64,000 nucleotides of DNA from Novosphingobium sp. ST904 (GCF_001298105.1 NZ_LGJH01000159.1:62001-126000); one strand, 5' to 3'; positions 45,015 through 53,908 are shown, counted from the first letter of the stretch. Notes: a model not told the origin generated them from the sequence alone. A program made the numbers and translations.

Positions 45015-45152
45015 TCACAGCTTGTCCCTGGGCTTGCGGATGGTGGTGACGACCTGCGAGTCCGTGGAAAGGCCCAAGGAAGGCGCGGGCTTGGTCTTGG
45101 CTGCCTTGGGCTTGCGGATTTCCCGCGTGCTGCGCTTCTGCGACTTGGCCAT
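45015..45152 (-). CDS. Small basic hypothetical protein
   Basis: A 45-aa Lys/Arg-rich protein beginning MAKSQKRSTREIRKPKAAKT and ending TIRKPRDKL. It is very basic and likely disordered at the N-terminus, suggesting nucleic-acid contact. The frame is clean and bounded by a strong hairpin downstream. The family is not recognised and function is unknown. Confidence 0.5.
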   Translation of the reverse strand: MAKSQKRSTREIRKPKAAKTKPAPSLGLSTDSQVVTTIRKPRDKL

Positions 45153-45309
45153 GTTCGTGCTCCTGCTTTCAAGCGGGGGCGCGTTTTATCCCTCAGCCGC
45201 GGGAGGCTTGGTGTCCGGTTCCCGCGATGGCTGCTTCTAGCACCGATCGCCCGAAGACGTGTACGAATTCGGGGAAAGGCCGCTTCGGCCGATTCGATCC
45301 TGCGCGAGA

Positions 45310-45618
45310 TCAGGCCCGGGCGGATACGGTGGCGGACCAGGCCTCGCTGCGCAGCAGGTCCACGGCCGCCGCCGCCAGCGCCTGGCTGCGATAGCCGCCG
45401 CACTCGACCAGCACAGTGCCCACGCAGGAAACCAGCCGCCACCGCCAGTCGCCCCCGGCGAACAGGGTGGAGGTCACGCTGACGGATTCCGCGCGGAAGA
45501 TGTCGAAGTGGGAAGGGGCATCGTCCTGCATCCCGGGGCGGGGCGCGTTGCCGCGCTCCAATGGCCGGACGCCCTCGTGGATGGAGGGCTTGACGATCAG
45601 GTTCAATTGCTGTGCCAT
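45310..45618 (-). CDS. Hypothetical protein
   Basis: A 102-aa protein starting MAQQLNLIVKPSIHEGVRPL. It contains a central GGDWRWRLVSCVGTVLVECG segment and a helical C-terminus (SQALAAAAVDLLRSEAW). No signal peptide or membrane segment is seen, and it is not matched to a family. The ATG at 45618 is preferred over 45633. It is followed upstream, on the same strand, by another small orphan gene. Confidence 0.55.
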   Translation of the reverse strand: MAQQLNLIVKPSIHEGVRPLERGNAPRPGMQDDAPSHFDIFRAESVSVTSTLFAGGDWRWRLVSCVGTVLVECGGYRSQALAAAAVDLLRSEAWSATVSARA

Positions 45619-45649
45619 CGGACGGTCCTTCACGTCGGCACGTCCGGGC

Positions 45650-45874
45650 CTACCAGGGGCCCCGGGCGCGATAGAAGGGGAAGCGCCTGACGACGCCTTC
45701 GACGATATGGCCCTTGAGCCTGCGCCGCATTTCGTCCGCGCCTTCTCCCCGCGTGCAGACCAGATGCGTCCCGCCCGTGGGCAAGGGCTCGATGGTGCTG
45801 ATAGACACGGCGAACTTGTCGCAAAGCGCGATCACGTCTGCCTCGGGCAGGTTCACGTTGATGGCGCGGCTCAT
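45650..45874 (-). CDS. Hypothetical small protein
   Basis: A 74-aa protein (MSRAINVNLPEADVIALCDK, then FAVSISTIEPLPTGGTHLVC, ending RRFPFYRARGPW). It has a mixed alpha-beta pattern without membrane segments. It precedes the 102-aa hypothetical gene by 31 bases on the same strand, so both may form a small operon. Family not recognised. Confidence 0.55.
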   Translation of the reverse strand: MSRAINVNLPEADVIALCDKFAVSISTIEPLPTGGTHLVCTRGEGADEMRRRLKGHIVEGVVRRFPFYRARGPW

Positions 45875-46388
45875 CGTGCGGATGCCGATGACGTGAAATA
45901 ACGGGTGAGATGAAAAGCCATGGCCTTGCTCCACTTCATAAGCGGGAGCACGGAGCTCTCAGTCGAAGCATTGCCTGTAGACGGAATTCTCTTCGATGGT
46001 TCCTAGATAGATATTTGCACGAGTTCGCACAAGCCGGACAGAAAATAATAAAATCCCTTGTTCACGGCGCGATTCGATTCTCGCTCTTCTGATGGCGCGG
46101 GGGCGTGTCCCGATTCCACCGGCCGCCTTTTCGGTCTCTCGATCCTCACGCCTCGCTTGCGGACAAGTCAGCGGGTCGGAGTCGGATCAACGACTGCCTT
46201 GCACCCATTACCGCCGGACGGCAGGTATCTTCCATTGATCGAAAGCGGCCGCTCGTTCAGGCGAGGCCGCCCTTTGTTACGCGAGAAAAGCTGTCGGTCC
46301 GCGAACGCCCCTTTTTTGCCGTCTGCTCCCTCGCTATCGCTTGCGAGAAGCAGACATACGAAATCGCTCACCTTATCAAATGTTATTG
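45875..46388. other. Lower-GC stretch with no supported gene
   Basis: About 510 bases whose base composition is visibly more AT-rich than the flanks (for example around 45990-46060 and 46330-46400). Short frames exist but none has a convincing start, ribosome site or protein-like composition. It may be remnant or acquired DNA, or hold an untranslated RNA. Confidence 0.35.
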
Positions 46389-46610
46389 TTAGCGTCGTGA
46401 TTTGAGTGTTGCGTCAGCCTCACTTGCCGAAGGCAAGGGGCGATCGGTTCTAATTACGTGAAAAGCGCCACAGTTATCATCTGGGCATCCGCACGGAATG
46501 GTATCAACATGGTAATGTTGTCCGCCATTTCGCCTCTGTATGCTGTTGATCTTCTCTTCGCTTCTGATCGTATCAATGATCGCGTTGCGCTTGAGAAATT
46601 TCCCAGACAT
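46389..46610 (-). CDS. Possible small Cys/His protein
   Basis: A 73-aa frame with a compact cluster HYHVDTIPCGCPDDNCGAFH (two nearby histidines and three cysteines) that could bind a metal. It is followed by VIRTDRPLPSASEADATLK. The base composition is protein-like inside a lower-GC region, but the ribosome site is weak and close to the ATG. Real but uncharacterised is more likely than chance; confidence is limited. Confidence 0.4.
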   Translation of the reverse strand: MSGKFLKRNAIIDTIRSEEKINSIQRRNGGQHYHVDTIPCGCPDDNCGAFHVIRTDRPLPSASEADATLKSRR

Positions 46611-46694
46611 TCCTATTTCTTTCTTTTCAGCCAGTTTTTACGGGTTGCCCGTGCGTAATCGCATTGAGACGCAATATTCAGCAGTTTTGTGGCA

Positions 46695-46880
46695 CTAGTT
46701 TCCGTCATTTTCAATGTCCGGGGTTGCTATTACGATTCGCCAAACCGGACATTCCGCAATCCCCCCATGCTCGCCCTTCCGGATCGCCGATCGCATCGTT
46801 GGCGGCGTAAAGCCGGCCGACCGTTTCCTGGCGGTGCAGATCCGCAGCGTTAGCGGCAATGATGGGTGGTTATCAGTCAT
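46695..46880 (-). CDS. Possible small hypothetical protein coupled to the upstream membrane gene
   Basis: A 61-aa frame (starts MTDNHPSLPLTLRICTARKR; ends IVIATPDIENDGN). Its ATG overlaps the stop of the membrane protein gene by 8 bases (ATGACTGA), the pattern of translational coupling. No domain is recognised and the composition is not distinctive. Confidence 0.35.
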   Translation of the reverse strand: MTDNHPSLPLTLRICTARKRSAGFTPPTMRSAIRKGEHGGIAECPVWRIVIATPDIENDGN

Positions 46881-47280
46881 TCCCGAGCACCTCTCGAATT
46901 GCTCTGAGAGCCGCTACTACCCACCCGATTGCTGACGCCAACATCAAGGCAAGCACAGCCCAGATTTGCCAATCGCCGCCGGGGAGGGTCAGCGCAAAGA
47001 GAGCGAGGCAAATACAGGCGCAGGCGATGAGGCCCCAGCGCACTTTCCCGATCTGGCCGAAGTACATCTCGCGCTCAATCTGTTGCCAATCCTCAGAAAA
47101 GCTCACGAACGGGACGAGGCTCGGCAATGTACGCAGCCCGAGGCCGCCATCCATCAAGAGAAGGCCTCCAGCAAGTATCACAGGCCACTTGATGGCACTT
47201 GAAATCGGCAGGAAGCTGGCGCCGATCAATATGACGGCTCCAACAGTCAGGCTATACCAAGGGAGGCGAAAGGAGATCAT
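46873..47280 (-). CDS. Small integral membrane protein, hypothetical
   Basis: A 135-aa protein with four hydrophobic segments: SLTVGAVILIGASFLP, WPVILAGGLLLMDGGLGL, WGLIACACICLALFALTL and IWAVLALMLASAIGWVVAAL. The ATG at 47280 follows an AGGAG-like site in the next few bases upstream and starts just ahead of helix 1. The in-frame extension upstream is Cys/Arg-rich and not credible. Function unknown. Confidence 0.6.
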   Translation of the reverse strand: MISFRLPWYSLTVGAVILIGASFLPISSAIKWPVILAGGLLLMDGGLGLRTLPSLVPFVSFSEDWQQIEREMYFGQIGKVRWGLIACACICLALFALTLPGGDWQIWAVLALMLASAIGWVVAALRAIREVLGND

Positions 47281-47974
47281 ACTACCTTTTGCCGTGGCGG
47301 AGCGGTGTCCGCTAGGGGGCCCTTGCCGAACGGCAGGAAAAATCCTCTCAAGTGCTCCCCGCAGTGAAAGGCGACCGGCAGCTATCGCGGTCGCGCAACA
47401 GGTCAGGCGACAGTCGCCTGCCGGCCCCCTTCCTGACGTCAAAGCTATCTTCCGCAGCTTCCGCATAGGGATGGGAGGGGAGGCGGATTGCGCCTGAACT
47501 TGACCCTGCGGCCCGGATCACCTAAGGGCCGCCATCTCCTGCGGGTTCGCTCGTGGGAAACGACATAGAGCTGAACATTGTCATGTCGGCATTTTTTGGG
47601 ACTTTTCCGTGGCTTGGCCATGAGGAGGTCTCTTCGGAAGTACCTTGTGCCGAGTCGTGCAGGGGGTTTTCGAAGGTGCGCATGGCAAAGTAATCCGGTG
47701 TTTCTGACCGGGTGGAGTGTTTTTCGGCTCACGTTCGACGGTTGCCAGGTTGCAGACCGCCATCGTTCCCGATCCGGGATCGGCGCGGCAGGTGCGGCCC
47801 GGGTGTTCACCGTTCGGCGTGACTCTCGAATTTCCTCATCCTCTCAGATGCTCCGGGGCCCGCTGTCGGTTTGGTCCCTTGGGGTGCGAAGGGTTCGCGC
47901 CGGTGCTGTCCGTCTCGACGGGCAAGATGCTCCGGCCCGGATCCATCGCACTCCCATTTGAAAGAAGAGTATAG
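47281..47974. other. Upstream region of the str operon
   Basis: About 690 bases with no convincing gene; a 58-aa minus-strand frame at 47445-47621 is doubtful. Promoters for the rpsL operon must lie here, but no consensus site stands out enough to place. Confidence 0.4.
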
Positions 47975-48346
47975 ATGCCCACTATCAACCAGCTGATCCG
48001 CAAGGGTCGCGAACCGCAGAAGGCCAAGTCGAAGGTTCCTGCGATGGAGCAGAACCCGCAGAAGCGCGGCGTCTGCACCCGCGTGTACACCACGACCCCG
48101 AAGAAGCCGAACTCGGCTCTCCGCAAGGTCGCCAAGGTGCGCCTGACCAACAGCCGCGAAGTCATTTCGTACATCCCGGGTGAAGGCCACAACCTGCAGG
48201 AGCACTCGGTCGTGCTCATCCGCGGCGGCCGCGTCCGCGACCTTCCCGGCGTGCGCTACCACATCCTGCGCGGCGTGCTCGACACGCAGGGCGTCAAGGA
48301 TCGCAAGCAGTCGCGCTCGAAGTACGGCGCCAAGCGTCCGAAGTAA
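47975..48346 (+). CDS. rpsL: 30S ribosomal protein S12
   Basis: A 123-aa S12, a decoding-centre protein of the small subunit. VCTRVYTTTPKKPNSALRKV and EGHNLQEHSVVLIRGGRVRD are near-identical to the family. The conserved lysine at position 43 is kept, but position 88 (E. coli K88, counted with Met) is arginine. First gene of the str operon (rpsL-rpsG-fusA-tuf). Confidence 0.98.
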   Translation: MPTINQLIRKGREPQKAKSKVPAMEQNPQKRGVCTRVYTTTPKKPNSALRKVAKVRLTNSREVISYIPGEGHNLQEHSVVLIRGGRVRDLPGVRYHILRGVLDTQGVKDRKQSRSKYGAKRPK

Positions 48347-48448
48347 GCTGGTAGCGGCATGAGGGCCTGACGTTCTCTGCCGCACGGTACTGGATCTACC
48401 GGCCGGTGATGCTCACGCTCCCGCCCGAAACAACAAGGAATACCAACG

Positions 48449-48919
48449 ATGTCACGTCGTCGTCGTCCCGAGAAGCGGGAAATCCTGCCTGATCCCAAGT
48501 TCGGTGATCAGACCCTGTCGAAGTTCATGAACAACCTCATGCTCGACGGCAAGAAGTCGGTCGCTGAATCGATCGTCTACGGTGCTCTCGACACCATGGA
48601 AACCCGCGCCAAGGCCGATCCGGTCCAGCTGTTCCACGATGCCCTGAACAACGTGAAGCCGCAGATCGAAGTCCGCAGCCGCCGCGTCGGTGGCGCGACC
48701 TACCAGGTTCCCGTCGAAGTGCGCCCCGAGCGCGCCCAGGCCCTGGCCATCCGCTGGCTCATCACCGCCGCCCGCAACCGTCCCGAGACCACCATGTCGG
48801 CGCGTCTCTCGGGCGAGCTGCTCGACGCTGCCAACAACCGCGGCAACGCCGTGAAGAAGCGCGAAGACACGCACCGCATGGCGGACGCGAACCGCGCCTT
48901 CTCGCACTACCGCTGGTAA
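48449..48919 (+). CDS. rpsG: 30S ribosomal protein S7
   Basis: A 156-aa S7, which organises the 30S head and the mRNA exit channel. It has SRRRRPEKREILPDPKFGDQ, KFMNNLMLDGKKSVAESIVY, and the C-terminal VKKREDTHRMADANRAFSHY. Length is standard. It follows rpsL by about 100 bases and precedes fusA by about 130, so spacing in this operon is looser than in the S10 block. Confidence 0.98.
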   Translation: MSRRRRPEKREILPDPKFGDQTLSKFMNNLMLDGKKSVAESIVYGALDTMETRAKADPVQLFHDALNNVKPQIEVRSRRVGGATYQVPVEVRPERAQALAIRWLITAARNRPETTMSARLSGELLDAANNRGNAVKKREDTHRMADANRAFSHYRW

Positions 48920-49048
48920 TGTGCGTGGTGTCGCCCGGATCGGCCCCTTCAGAGGCGGTCATCCGGGCGTCACACTTTTAATTCAGGGGGCGGGGGCCTA
49001 TCTGACGGTCGGTCCCAACCCCGAACACTCCTGCTAAGGATTCTCACC

Positions 49049-51133
49049 ATGGCACGCAGCCATCCGCTCAATATGTACCGCAACATCGGTATTATGGCGC
49101 ACATCGACGCCGGTAAGACCACGACTACCGAGCGCATCCTCTATTACACCGGCAAGTCCTACAAGATCGGCGAAGTCCACGACGGCGCCGCGACCATGGA
49201 CTGGATGGAGCAGGAGCAGGAACGCGGGATCACCATCACCTCGGCTGCGACCACCTGCTTCTGGACGTCTGAGGGCCAGGAATACCGCATCAACATCATC
49301 GACACCCCCGGCCACGTTGACTTCACCATTGAAGTCGAACGTTCGCTGCGCGTGCTCGACGGTGCGGTCGCCTGCTTCGACGGCGTTGCCGGCGTTGAGC
49401 CGCAGTCGGAAACCGTGTGGCGCCAGGCTGACAAGTACGGCGTTCCGCGCATGTGCTTCATCAACAAGCTCGACCGTACCGGCGCGAACTTCAAGTACTG
49501 CGTGCAGTCGATCATCGACCGCCTCGGTGCCAAGCCTGCCGTGCTCTACATTCCGATCGGCCTCGAAGCCGACCTGAAGGGCCTGGTCGACCTCGTTCAC
49601 AACCGCGCGATCATCTGGAAGGACGAATCGCTCGGCGCCGAATTCTTCTACGAAGAAATCCCGGCTGAACTCGCTGACGAAGCTGCAGAATACCGTGAAA
49701 AGCTGCTCGAACTCGCTGTCGAGCAGGACGATGCGGTTCTGGAAGCCTACCTCGAAGGCAATGAGCCCGACGTCGCCACGCTGAAGTCGCTGATCCGCAA
49801 GGGCACGCTGAACCACTCGTTCGTTCCGGTCGTTTGCGGCTCGGCGTTCAAGAACAAGGGCGTTCAGCCCCTGCTCGACGCCGTCGTCGACTACCTGCCT
49901 TCTCCGCTCGACATCGAAGACGTCCAGGGCGTCAAGGTCGACAGCGACGAGCCCGACAGCCGTCCGCCGGAAGACAACGCTCCGTTCTCGGCGCTGGCCT
50001 TCAAGGTCATGAACGATCCCTTCGTGGGCTCGCTCACCTTCATCCGTATCTACTCGGGTACGCTCTCGAAGGGTTCGTACCTGAACTCGGTGAAGGGCAA
50101 GAAGGAAAAGGTCGGCCGCATTCTCGAAATGCACGCCAACGACCGTAAGGACATCGACGAATCCTTCGCGGGTGACATCGTTGCTCTTGCCGGCATGAAG
50201 GAAACCACCACGGGCGACACGCTCTGCGCCGAACGCGCGCCGATCGTGCTCGAACGCATGGAATTCCCCGAGCCGGTCATCGAACTGTCGGTGGAACCGA
50301 AGACCAAGGCCGACCAGGAGAAGATGGGCGTCGCGCTCAACCGTCTCTCGGCCGAAGATCCCTCGTTCCGCGTCACCACCGATCACGAATCGGGCCAGAC
50401 GATCATCAAGGGCATGGGCGAACTTCACCTGGACATCATCGTTGACCGCATGCGTCGCGAGTTCAAGGTCGAAGCCAACGTCGGCGCTCCGCAGGTTGCC
50501 TATCGCGAATACCTCGCGAAGCCGGTGGACATCGACTACACCCACAAGAAGCAGTCGGGCGGTACCGGTCAGTTCGGTCGCGTGAAGGTTAAGGTCACGC
50601 CGGGCGAGCGCGGCGCGGGCATCACCTTCAAGGACGAGATCAAGGGCGGTAACATTCCGAAGGAATATATCCCCGCGATCGAAAAGGGCATGCGCGAAAC
50701 CGCTGCCTCGGGCTCGCTGGTCGGCTTCCCGATCATCGACTTCGACATCGTCCTCTACGACGGTGCCTACCACGACGTCGACTCGTCGGCCCTGGCCTTC
50801 GAAATCGCCGGTCGCGGTGCCATGCGTGAAGTCGCCCAGAAGGCCGGCATCAAGCTGCTCGAACCGATCATGAAGGTCGAAGTCGTCACCCCCGAGGAAT
50901 ACCTCGGCGACGTCATCGGCGACATGAACAGCCGTCGTGGCCAGATCCAGGGCACCGACAGCCGCGGCAATGCCCAGGTCGTCGAATCGATGGTCCCGCT
51001 GGCCAACATGTTCGGCTATGTGAACCAGCTCCGCTCGTTCACCCAGGGCCGTGCGAACTACTCGATGTTCTTCTCCCATTATGACGAAGTCCCGGCGAAC
51101 GTCGCGGCTGAGGTCAAGGAGAAGCTTGCCTAA
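49049..51133 (+). CDS. fusA: Elongation factor G
   Basis: A 694-aa translocation GTPase. The G1 motif is AHIDAGKTTTTERIL, G3 is DTPGHVDFT, and G4 is NKLDRTG. Later domains include VEPKTKADQEKMGVALNRLS, HESGQTIIKGMGELHLDIIV, and the C-terminal YVNQLRSFTQGRANYSMFFS. Full length with no anomalies. It lies between rpsG and tuf in the usual order. Confidence 0.98.
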   Translation: MARSHPLNMYRNIGIMAHIDAGKTTTTERILYYTGKSYKIGEVHDGAATMDWMEQEQERGITITSAATTCFWTSEGQEYRINIIDTPGHVDFTIEVERSLRVLDGAVACFDGVAGVEPQSETVWRQADKYGVPRMCFINKLDRTGANFKYCVQSIIDRLGAKPAVLYIPIGLEADLKGLVDLVHNRAIIWKDESLGAEFFYEEIPAELADEAAEYREKLLELAVEQDDAVLEAYLEGNEPDVATLKSLIRKGTLNHSFVPVVCGSAFKNKGVQPLLDAVVDYLPSPLDIEDVQGVKVDSDEPDSRPPEDNAPFSALAFKVMNDPFVGSLTFIRIYSGTLSKGSYLNSVKGKKEKVGRILEMHANDRKDIDESFAGDIVALAGMKETTTGDTLCAERAPIVLERMEFPEPVIELSVEPKTKADQEKMGVALNRLSAEDPSFRVTTDHESGQTIIKGMGELHLDIIVDRMRREFKVEANVGAPQVAYREYLAKPVDIDYTHKKQSGGTGQFGRVKVKVTPGERGAGITFKDEIKGGNIPKEYIPAIEKGMRETAASGSLVGFPIIDFDIVLYDGAYHDVDSSALAFEIAGRGAMREVAQKAGIKLLEPIMKVEVVTPEEYLGDVIGDMNSRRGQIQGTDSRGNAQVVESMVPLANMFGYVNQLRSFTQGRANYSMFFSHYDEVPANVAAEVKEKLA

Positions 51134-51223
51134 ACGGCAAGATCATTCTAGGGGCGGCGCCTGTTTCGGCGGGCGTTGCCTCACATCCCGCAGATACAAT
51201 TCAAGCGAAAGAAGGTTTGTAAG

Positions 51224-52414
51224 ATGGCGAAGGCAAAATTCGAGCGGAACAAGCCGCACTGCAACATCGGCACCATCGGTCACGTCGACCACGGCAAGAC
51301 CACCCTCACGGCTGCCATCACCAAGGTCATGTCGGAAGCGTTCGGCGGTGAAGCCGTTGACTTCGCAAACATCGACAAGGCTCCGGAAGAGCGCGAGCGC
51401 GGCATCACGATCTCGACCGCTCACGTCGAGTACGAGACCGAAGCCCGTCACTACGCGCACGTCGACTGCCCGGGTCACGCTGACTACGTGAAGAACATGA
51501 TCACCGGTGCCGCCCAGATGGACGGCGCGATCTTGGTCGTGAACGCTGCTGACGGCCCGATGCCGCAGACCCGCGAACACATCCTGCTCGCCCGCCAGGT
51601 CGGCGTGCCGCAGCTGGTCGTGTACATGAACAAGGTCGACCAGGTCGATGACGAAGAGCTCCTCGAGCTCGTCGAACTCGAAGTGCGCGAACTGCTCTCG
51701 TCGTATGACTTCGACGGCGACAACATCCCCGTCGTCAAGGGTTCGGCTCTCGCCGCCCTCGAAGGCCGTGACGACAACATCGGCAAGGAATCGATCCTTG
51801 CGCTGATGAAGGCTGTCGACGACTACATCCCGCAGCCCCCGCGTCCCACCGACAAGGCATTCCTGATGCCCGTCGAAGACGTGTTCTCGATCTCGGGTCG
51901 TGGTACGGTTGTTACCGGCCGCGTCGAAACCGGCATCGTCAAGGTTGGTGAAGAAGTCGAAGTCGTCGGTATCCGCGACACGCAGAAGACCACCGTCACC
52001 GGCGTCGAAATGTTCCGCAAGCTGCTCGACCAGGGTGAAGCCGGCGACAACATCGGCGCGCTGGTTCGTGGCCTGAAGCGCGACGACGTGGAGCGTGGCC
52101 AGGTTCTCGCCAAGCCGGGCACCGTGACCCCGCACACCGAGTTCTCGGCTGAAGTCTACGTTCTGTCGAAGGACGAAGGCGGCCGTCACACGCCGTTCTT
52201 CGCCAACTACCGTCCGCAGTTCTACTTCCGCACCACCGACGTGACCGGCGAAGTGATCCTTCCCGAGGGCACCGAAATGGTGATGCCGGGCGACAACGTT
52301 TCGCTGACCGTGAAGCTGATCGCTCCGATCGCCATGGACGAAGGTCTCCGCTTCGCAATCCGCGAAGGCGGCCGCACCGTCGGTTCGGGCGTCGTTGCCA
52401 CGATCACGAAGTAA
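51224..52414 (+). CDS. tuf: Elongation factor Tu
   Basis: A 396-aa GTPase that delivers aminoacyl-tRNA to the ribosome. G1 is GHVDHGKT (residues 19-26), G3 is DCPGHADYVKNMI, and G4 is NKVDQVDD. The conserved end GRTVGSGVVATITK is present. The ATG at 51224 (MAKAKFERNKPHCNIGTIGH) is chosen over an in-frame upstream ATG. It ends the str operon and is followed by a strong intrinsic terminator. Confidence 0.98.
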   Translation: MAKAKFERNKPHCNIGTIGHVDHGKTTLTAAITKVMSEAFGGEAVDFANIDKAPEERERGITISTAHVEYETEARHYAHVDCPGHADYVKNMITGAAQMDGAILVVNAADGPMPQTREHILLARQVGVPQLVVYMNKVDQVDDEELLELVELEVRELLSSYDFDGDNIPVVKGSALAALEGRDDNIGKESILALMKAVDDYIPQPPRPTDKAFLMPVEDVFSISGRGTVVTGRVETGIVKVGEEVEVVGIRDTQKTTVTGVEMFRKLLDQGEAGDNIGALVRGLKRDDVERGQVLAKPGTVTPHTEFSAEVYVLSKDEGGRHTPFFANYRPQFYFRTTDVTGEVILPEGTEMVMPGDNVSLTVKLIAPIAMDEGLRFAIREGGRTVGSGVVATITK

Positions 52415-52448
52415 TTCGCTGATCGTGCCGCTACGGCTAAAGTGATTG

Positions 52449-52480
52449 GCCCGGCGTCTCGAAAGAGGCGCCGGGCTTTT
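52449..52480 (+). terminator. Intrinsic terminator after tuf
   Basis: A 12-bp stem (one G-T pair), 52449-52460 with 52465-52476, around a GAAA tetraloop and followed by TTTT. It begins 35 bases after the tuf stop and closes the str operon. Confidence 0.9.
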
Positions 52481-52530
52481 CGCGTTTATGGAGTTAAGGC
52501 GTTTGTGGCGCTCGAGGCCCCGGCGTAGGG

Positions 52531-53031
52531 CTAGTGTGCCCGCAACTCGCCCTGTCCGATCTTCCATGCATCCGAGCCTTTGGGTGCTTCGGGAATGGAC
52601 GCCAGGTCGATGTAGTAGACAGGTTCCGGCACGTGGCCGAACGGTATGGTGATGCAGGGGCCTAGGCAGCCAGGCAGGTCCCAGAGGTCGGGCGGGTAGG
52701 CCGCGCCCGTACGCGTGCTTTCGTCGACGGATTTCGAAGCCGGGACGCGCTGGTCAGTGCCATCGCCGCCGTGGGAGCAGACGACGATCGTGCCGTCATT
52801 GCCGCCATTGCTGGCACGGGCGGCAGCACGGCAGGCCTCATCAACGGCAGCGCCCTTGGCGTCTGGCATGGTGGCGTGGGCGGAAAGCATGTTGGTATCG
52901 TCGATGTCGATGGGGACGCCCGTTTGGCCGGGGCCGTAGCCGGAACTGTCGGCTGCTGCGGTGGCGGGCGCCAGGCATGCAAGGGTGAGCGCGGCAAGCG
53001 TGCTGGAAATTGTCGTGGTGATGGAGGGCAT
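52531..53031 (-). CDS. Secreted hypothetical protein inserted between tuf and rpsJ
   Basis: A 166-aa protein with a signal peptide (MPSITTTISSTLAALTLACL, cleaved near TAA-AD). The mature part has the segment TIVVCSHGGDGTDQRVPAS, like the IVVC...RxP motif in many small secreted sphingomonad proteins. It also has a Cys pair in LPGCLGPCITIPFGH. It lies on the opposite strand between the str and S10 blocks. Function unknown. Confidence 0.7.
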   Translation of the reverse strand: MPSITTTISSTLAALTLACLAPATAAADSSGYGPGQTGVPIDIDDTNMLSAHATMPDAKGAAVDEACRAAARASNGGNDGTIVVCSHGGDGTDQRVPASKSVDESTRTGAAYPPDLWDLPGCLGPCITIPFGHVPEPVYYIDLASIPEAPKGSDAWKIGQGELRAH

Positions 53032-53243
53032 TGAAAGCGCCTTCTGCTAGGCGTCGCCATGCCAACCTAGGATGCGGAACGGGGGTAGGGAAGGGGCGAT
53101 GCGACGAACCGCGTTGGCGACCTTCGGGAACCTGCCGGACTTCGTGAAATCAGGGCTTGCTCGACTCGGCATCACCGTGTAGTGGCGCGGTTCGAATTTG
53201 ACGGGGCTTCGGCCCTTTGGCTCTTTCTCATCGGTAGTAGGTA

Positions 53244-53555
53244 ATGGAAGCTCAGAACATCCGTATCCGCCTCAAGGCGTTTGACCATCGCGTGCTCGAC
53301 CAGGCTACTGGCGAAATCGCTGACACGGCCCGCCGTACCGGCGCTCTGATTCGTGGGCCCATTCCTCTGCCGACGAAGATCGAGAAGTTCACGGTCAACC
53401 GTGGCCCGCACATCGACAAGAAGTCGCGTGAGCAGTTCGAAGTCCGCACCTACAAGCGCCTGCTTGATATCGTGCAGCCGAACGCAGCTACCGTCGACGC
53501 TCTGATGAAGCTCGATCTGGCTGCCGGCGTGAACGTCGAAATCAAGCTGGCCTAA
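53244..53555 (+). CDS. rpsJ: 30S ribosomal protein S10
   Basis: A 103-aa S10, part of the 30S head and of NusB-S10 antitermination. It has MEAQNIRIRLKAFDHRVLDQ, GPIPLPTKIEKFTVNRGPHI, and REQFEVRTYKRLLDIVQPNA. First gene of the S10 operon. It is separated from rplC by an unusually long, hairpin-rich spacer. Confidence 0.98.
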   Translation: MEAQNIRIRLKAFDHRVLDQATGEIADTARRTGALIRGPIPLPTKIEKFTVNRGPHIDKKSREQFEVRTYKRLLDIVQPNAATVDALMKLDLAAGVNVEIKLA

Positions 53556-53908
53556 GCTGGTTTGCGGGGTGACCGAAAGGTTGCCCCGAAAGTCCTTTCC
53601 GATCGGACTTTAAACGATCGAGGCGAAATTCGGATCTTCGGATCCAAATTGTCCTTGTCGGCCCGATGGCCGGCTTTGCGGGGAGAAACCCGCAGAGACA
53701 GCGCCCCGGGCGGCAAGCCGCCAGGGGACACAAGGGATACCTCCGCCGTCTCCTTCGGGAAGCGTCGGGAATGCGTCCCCCGTCTCGTTTCCGCGGTCCA
53801 TGATGGGCTGGCAGGGAACACCTGACCCGGACGGGGTTCGTATCACAACCAGGGTTGGACACGCGTACGGGGGATGGTCCTGCGTACGCCTCTGTAAGGA
53901 GAAAGGTC
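53556..53908 (+). promoter_or_regulatory. Structured spacer between rpsJ and rplC
   Basis: 353 bases with no gene but at least four hairpins in tandem: CGATCG/CGATCG (53600-53620), GGATC-TTCG-GATCC extended by AATT/AATT (53627-53650), TGCGGG/CCCGCA (53677-53694), and CCCC..GGCGGC-AA-GCCGCC.GGGG (53704-53727). This could be a ribosomal-protein-binding leader or an internal promoter region for rplC onwards. Regulation is inferred from structure only. Confidence 0.45.

Noticed and set aside
46090..46140. tRNA-like arm (GATTCCACC) in the lower-GC patch
   Set aside because: No cloverleaf can be drawn; acceptor and anticodon arms are missing.
47445..47621. 58-codon minus-strand frame beginning MAKPRKSPKK
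   Set aside because: No ribosome site on its own strand, Arg/Pro-rich chance composition, no family match.
49034..51079. 681-codon open frame antisense to fusA
   Set aside because: Mirror frame created by the codon bias of a highly expressed gene; no domain, and fusA is unambiguous.
53562..53825. Short frames in the rpsJ-rplC spacer
   Set aside because: No ribosome site or protein-like composition; the region is better explained by RNA hairpins.
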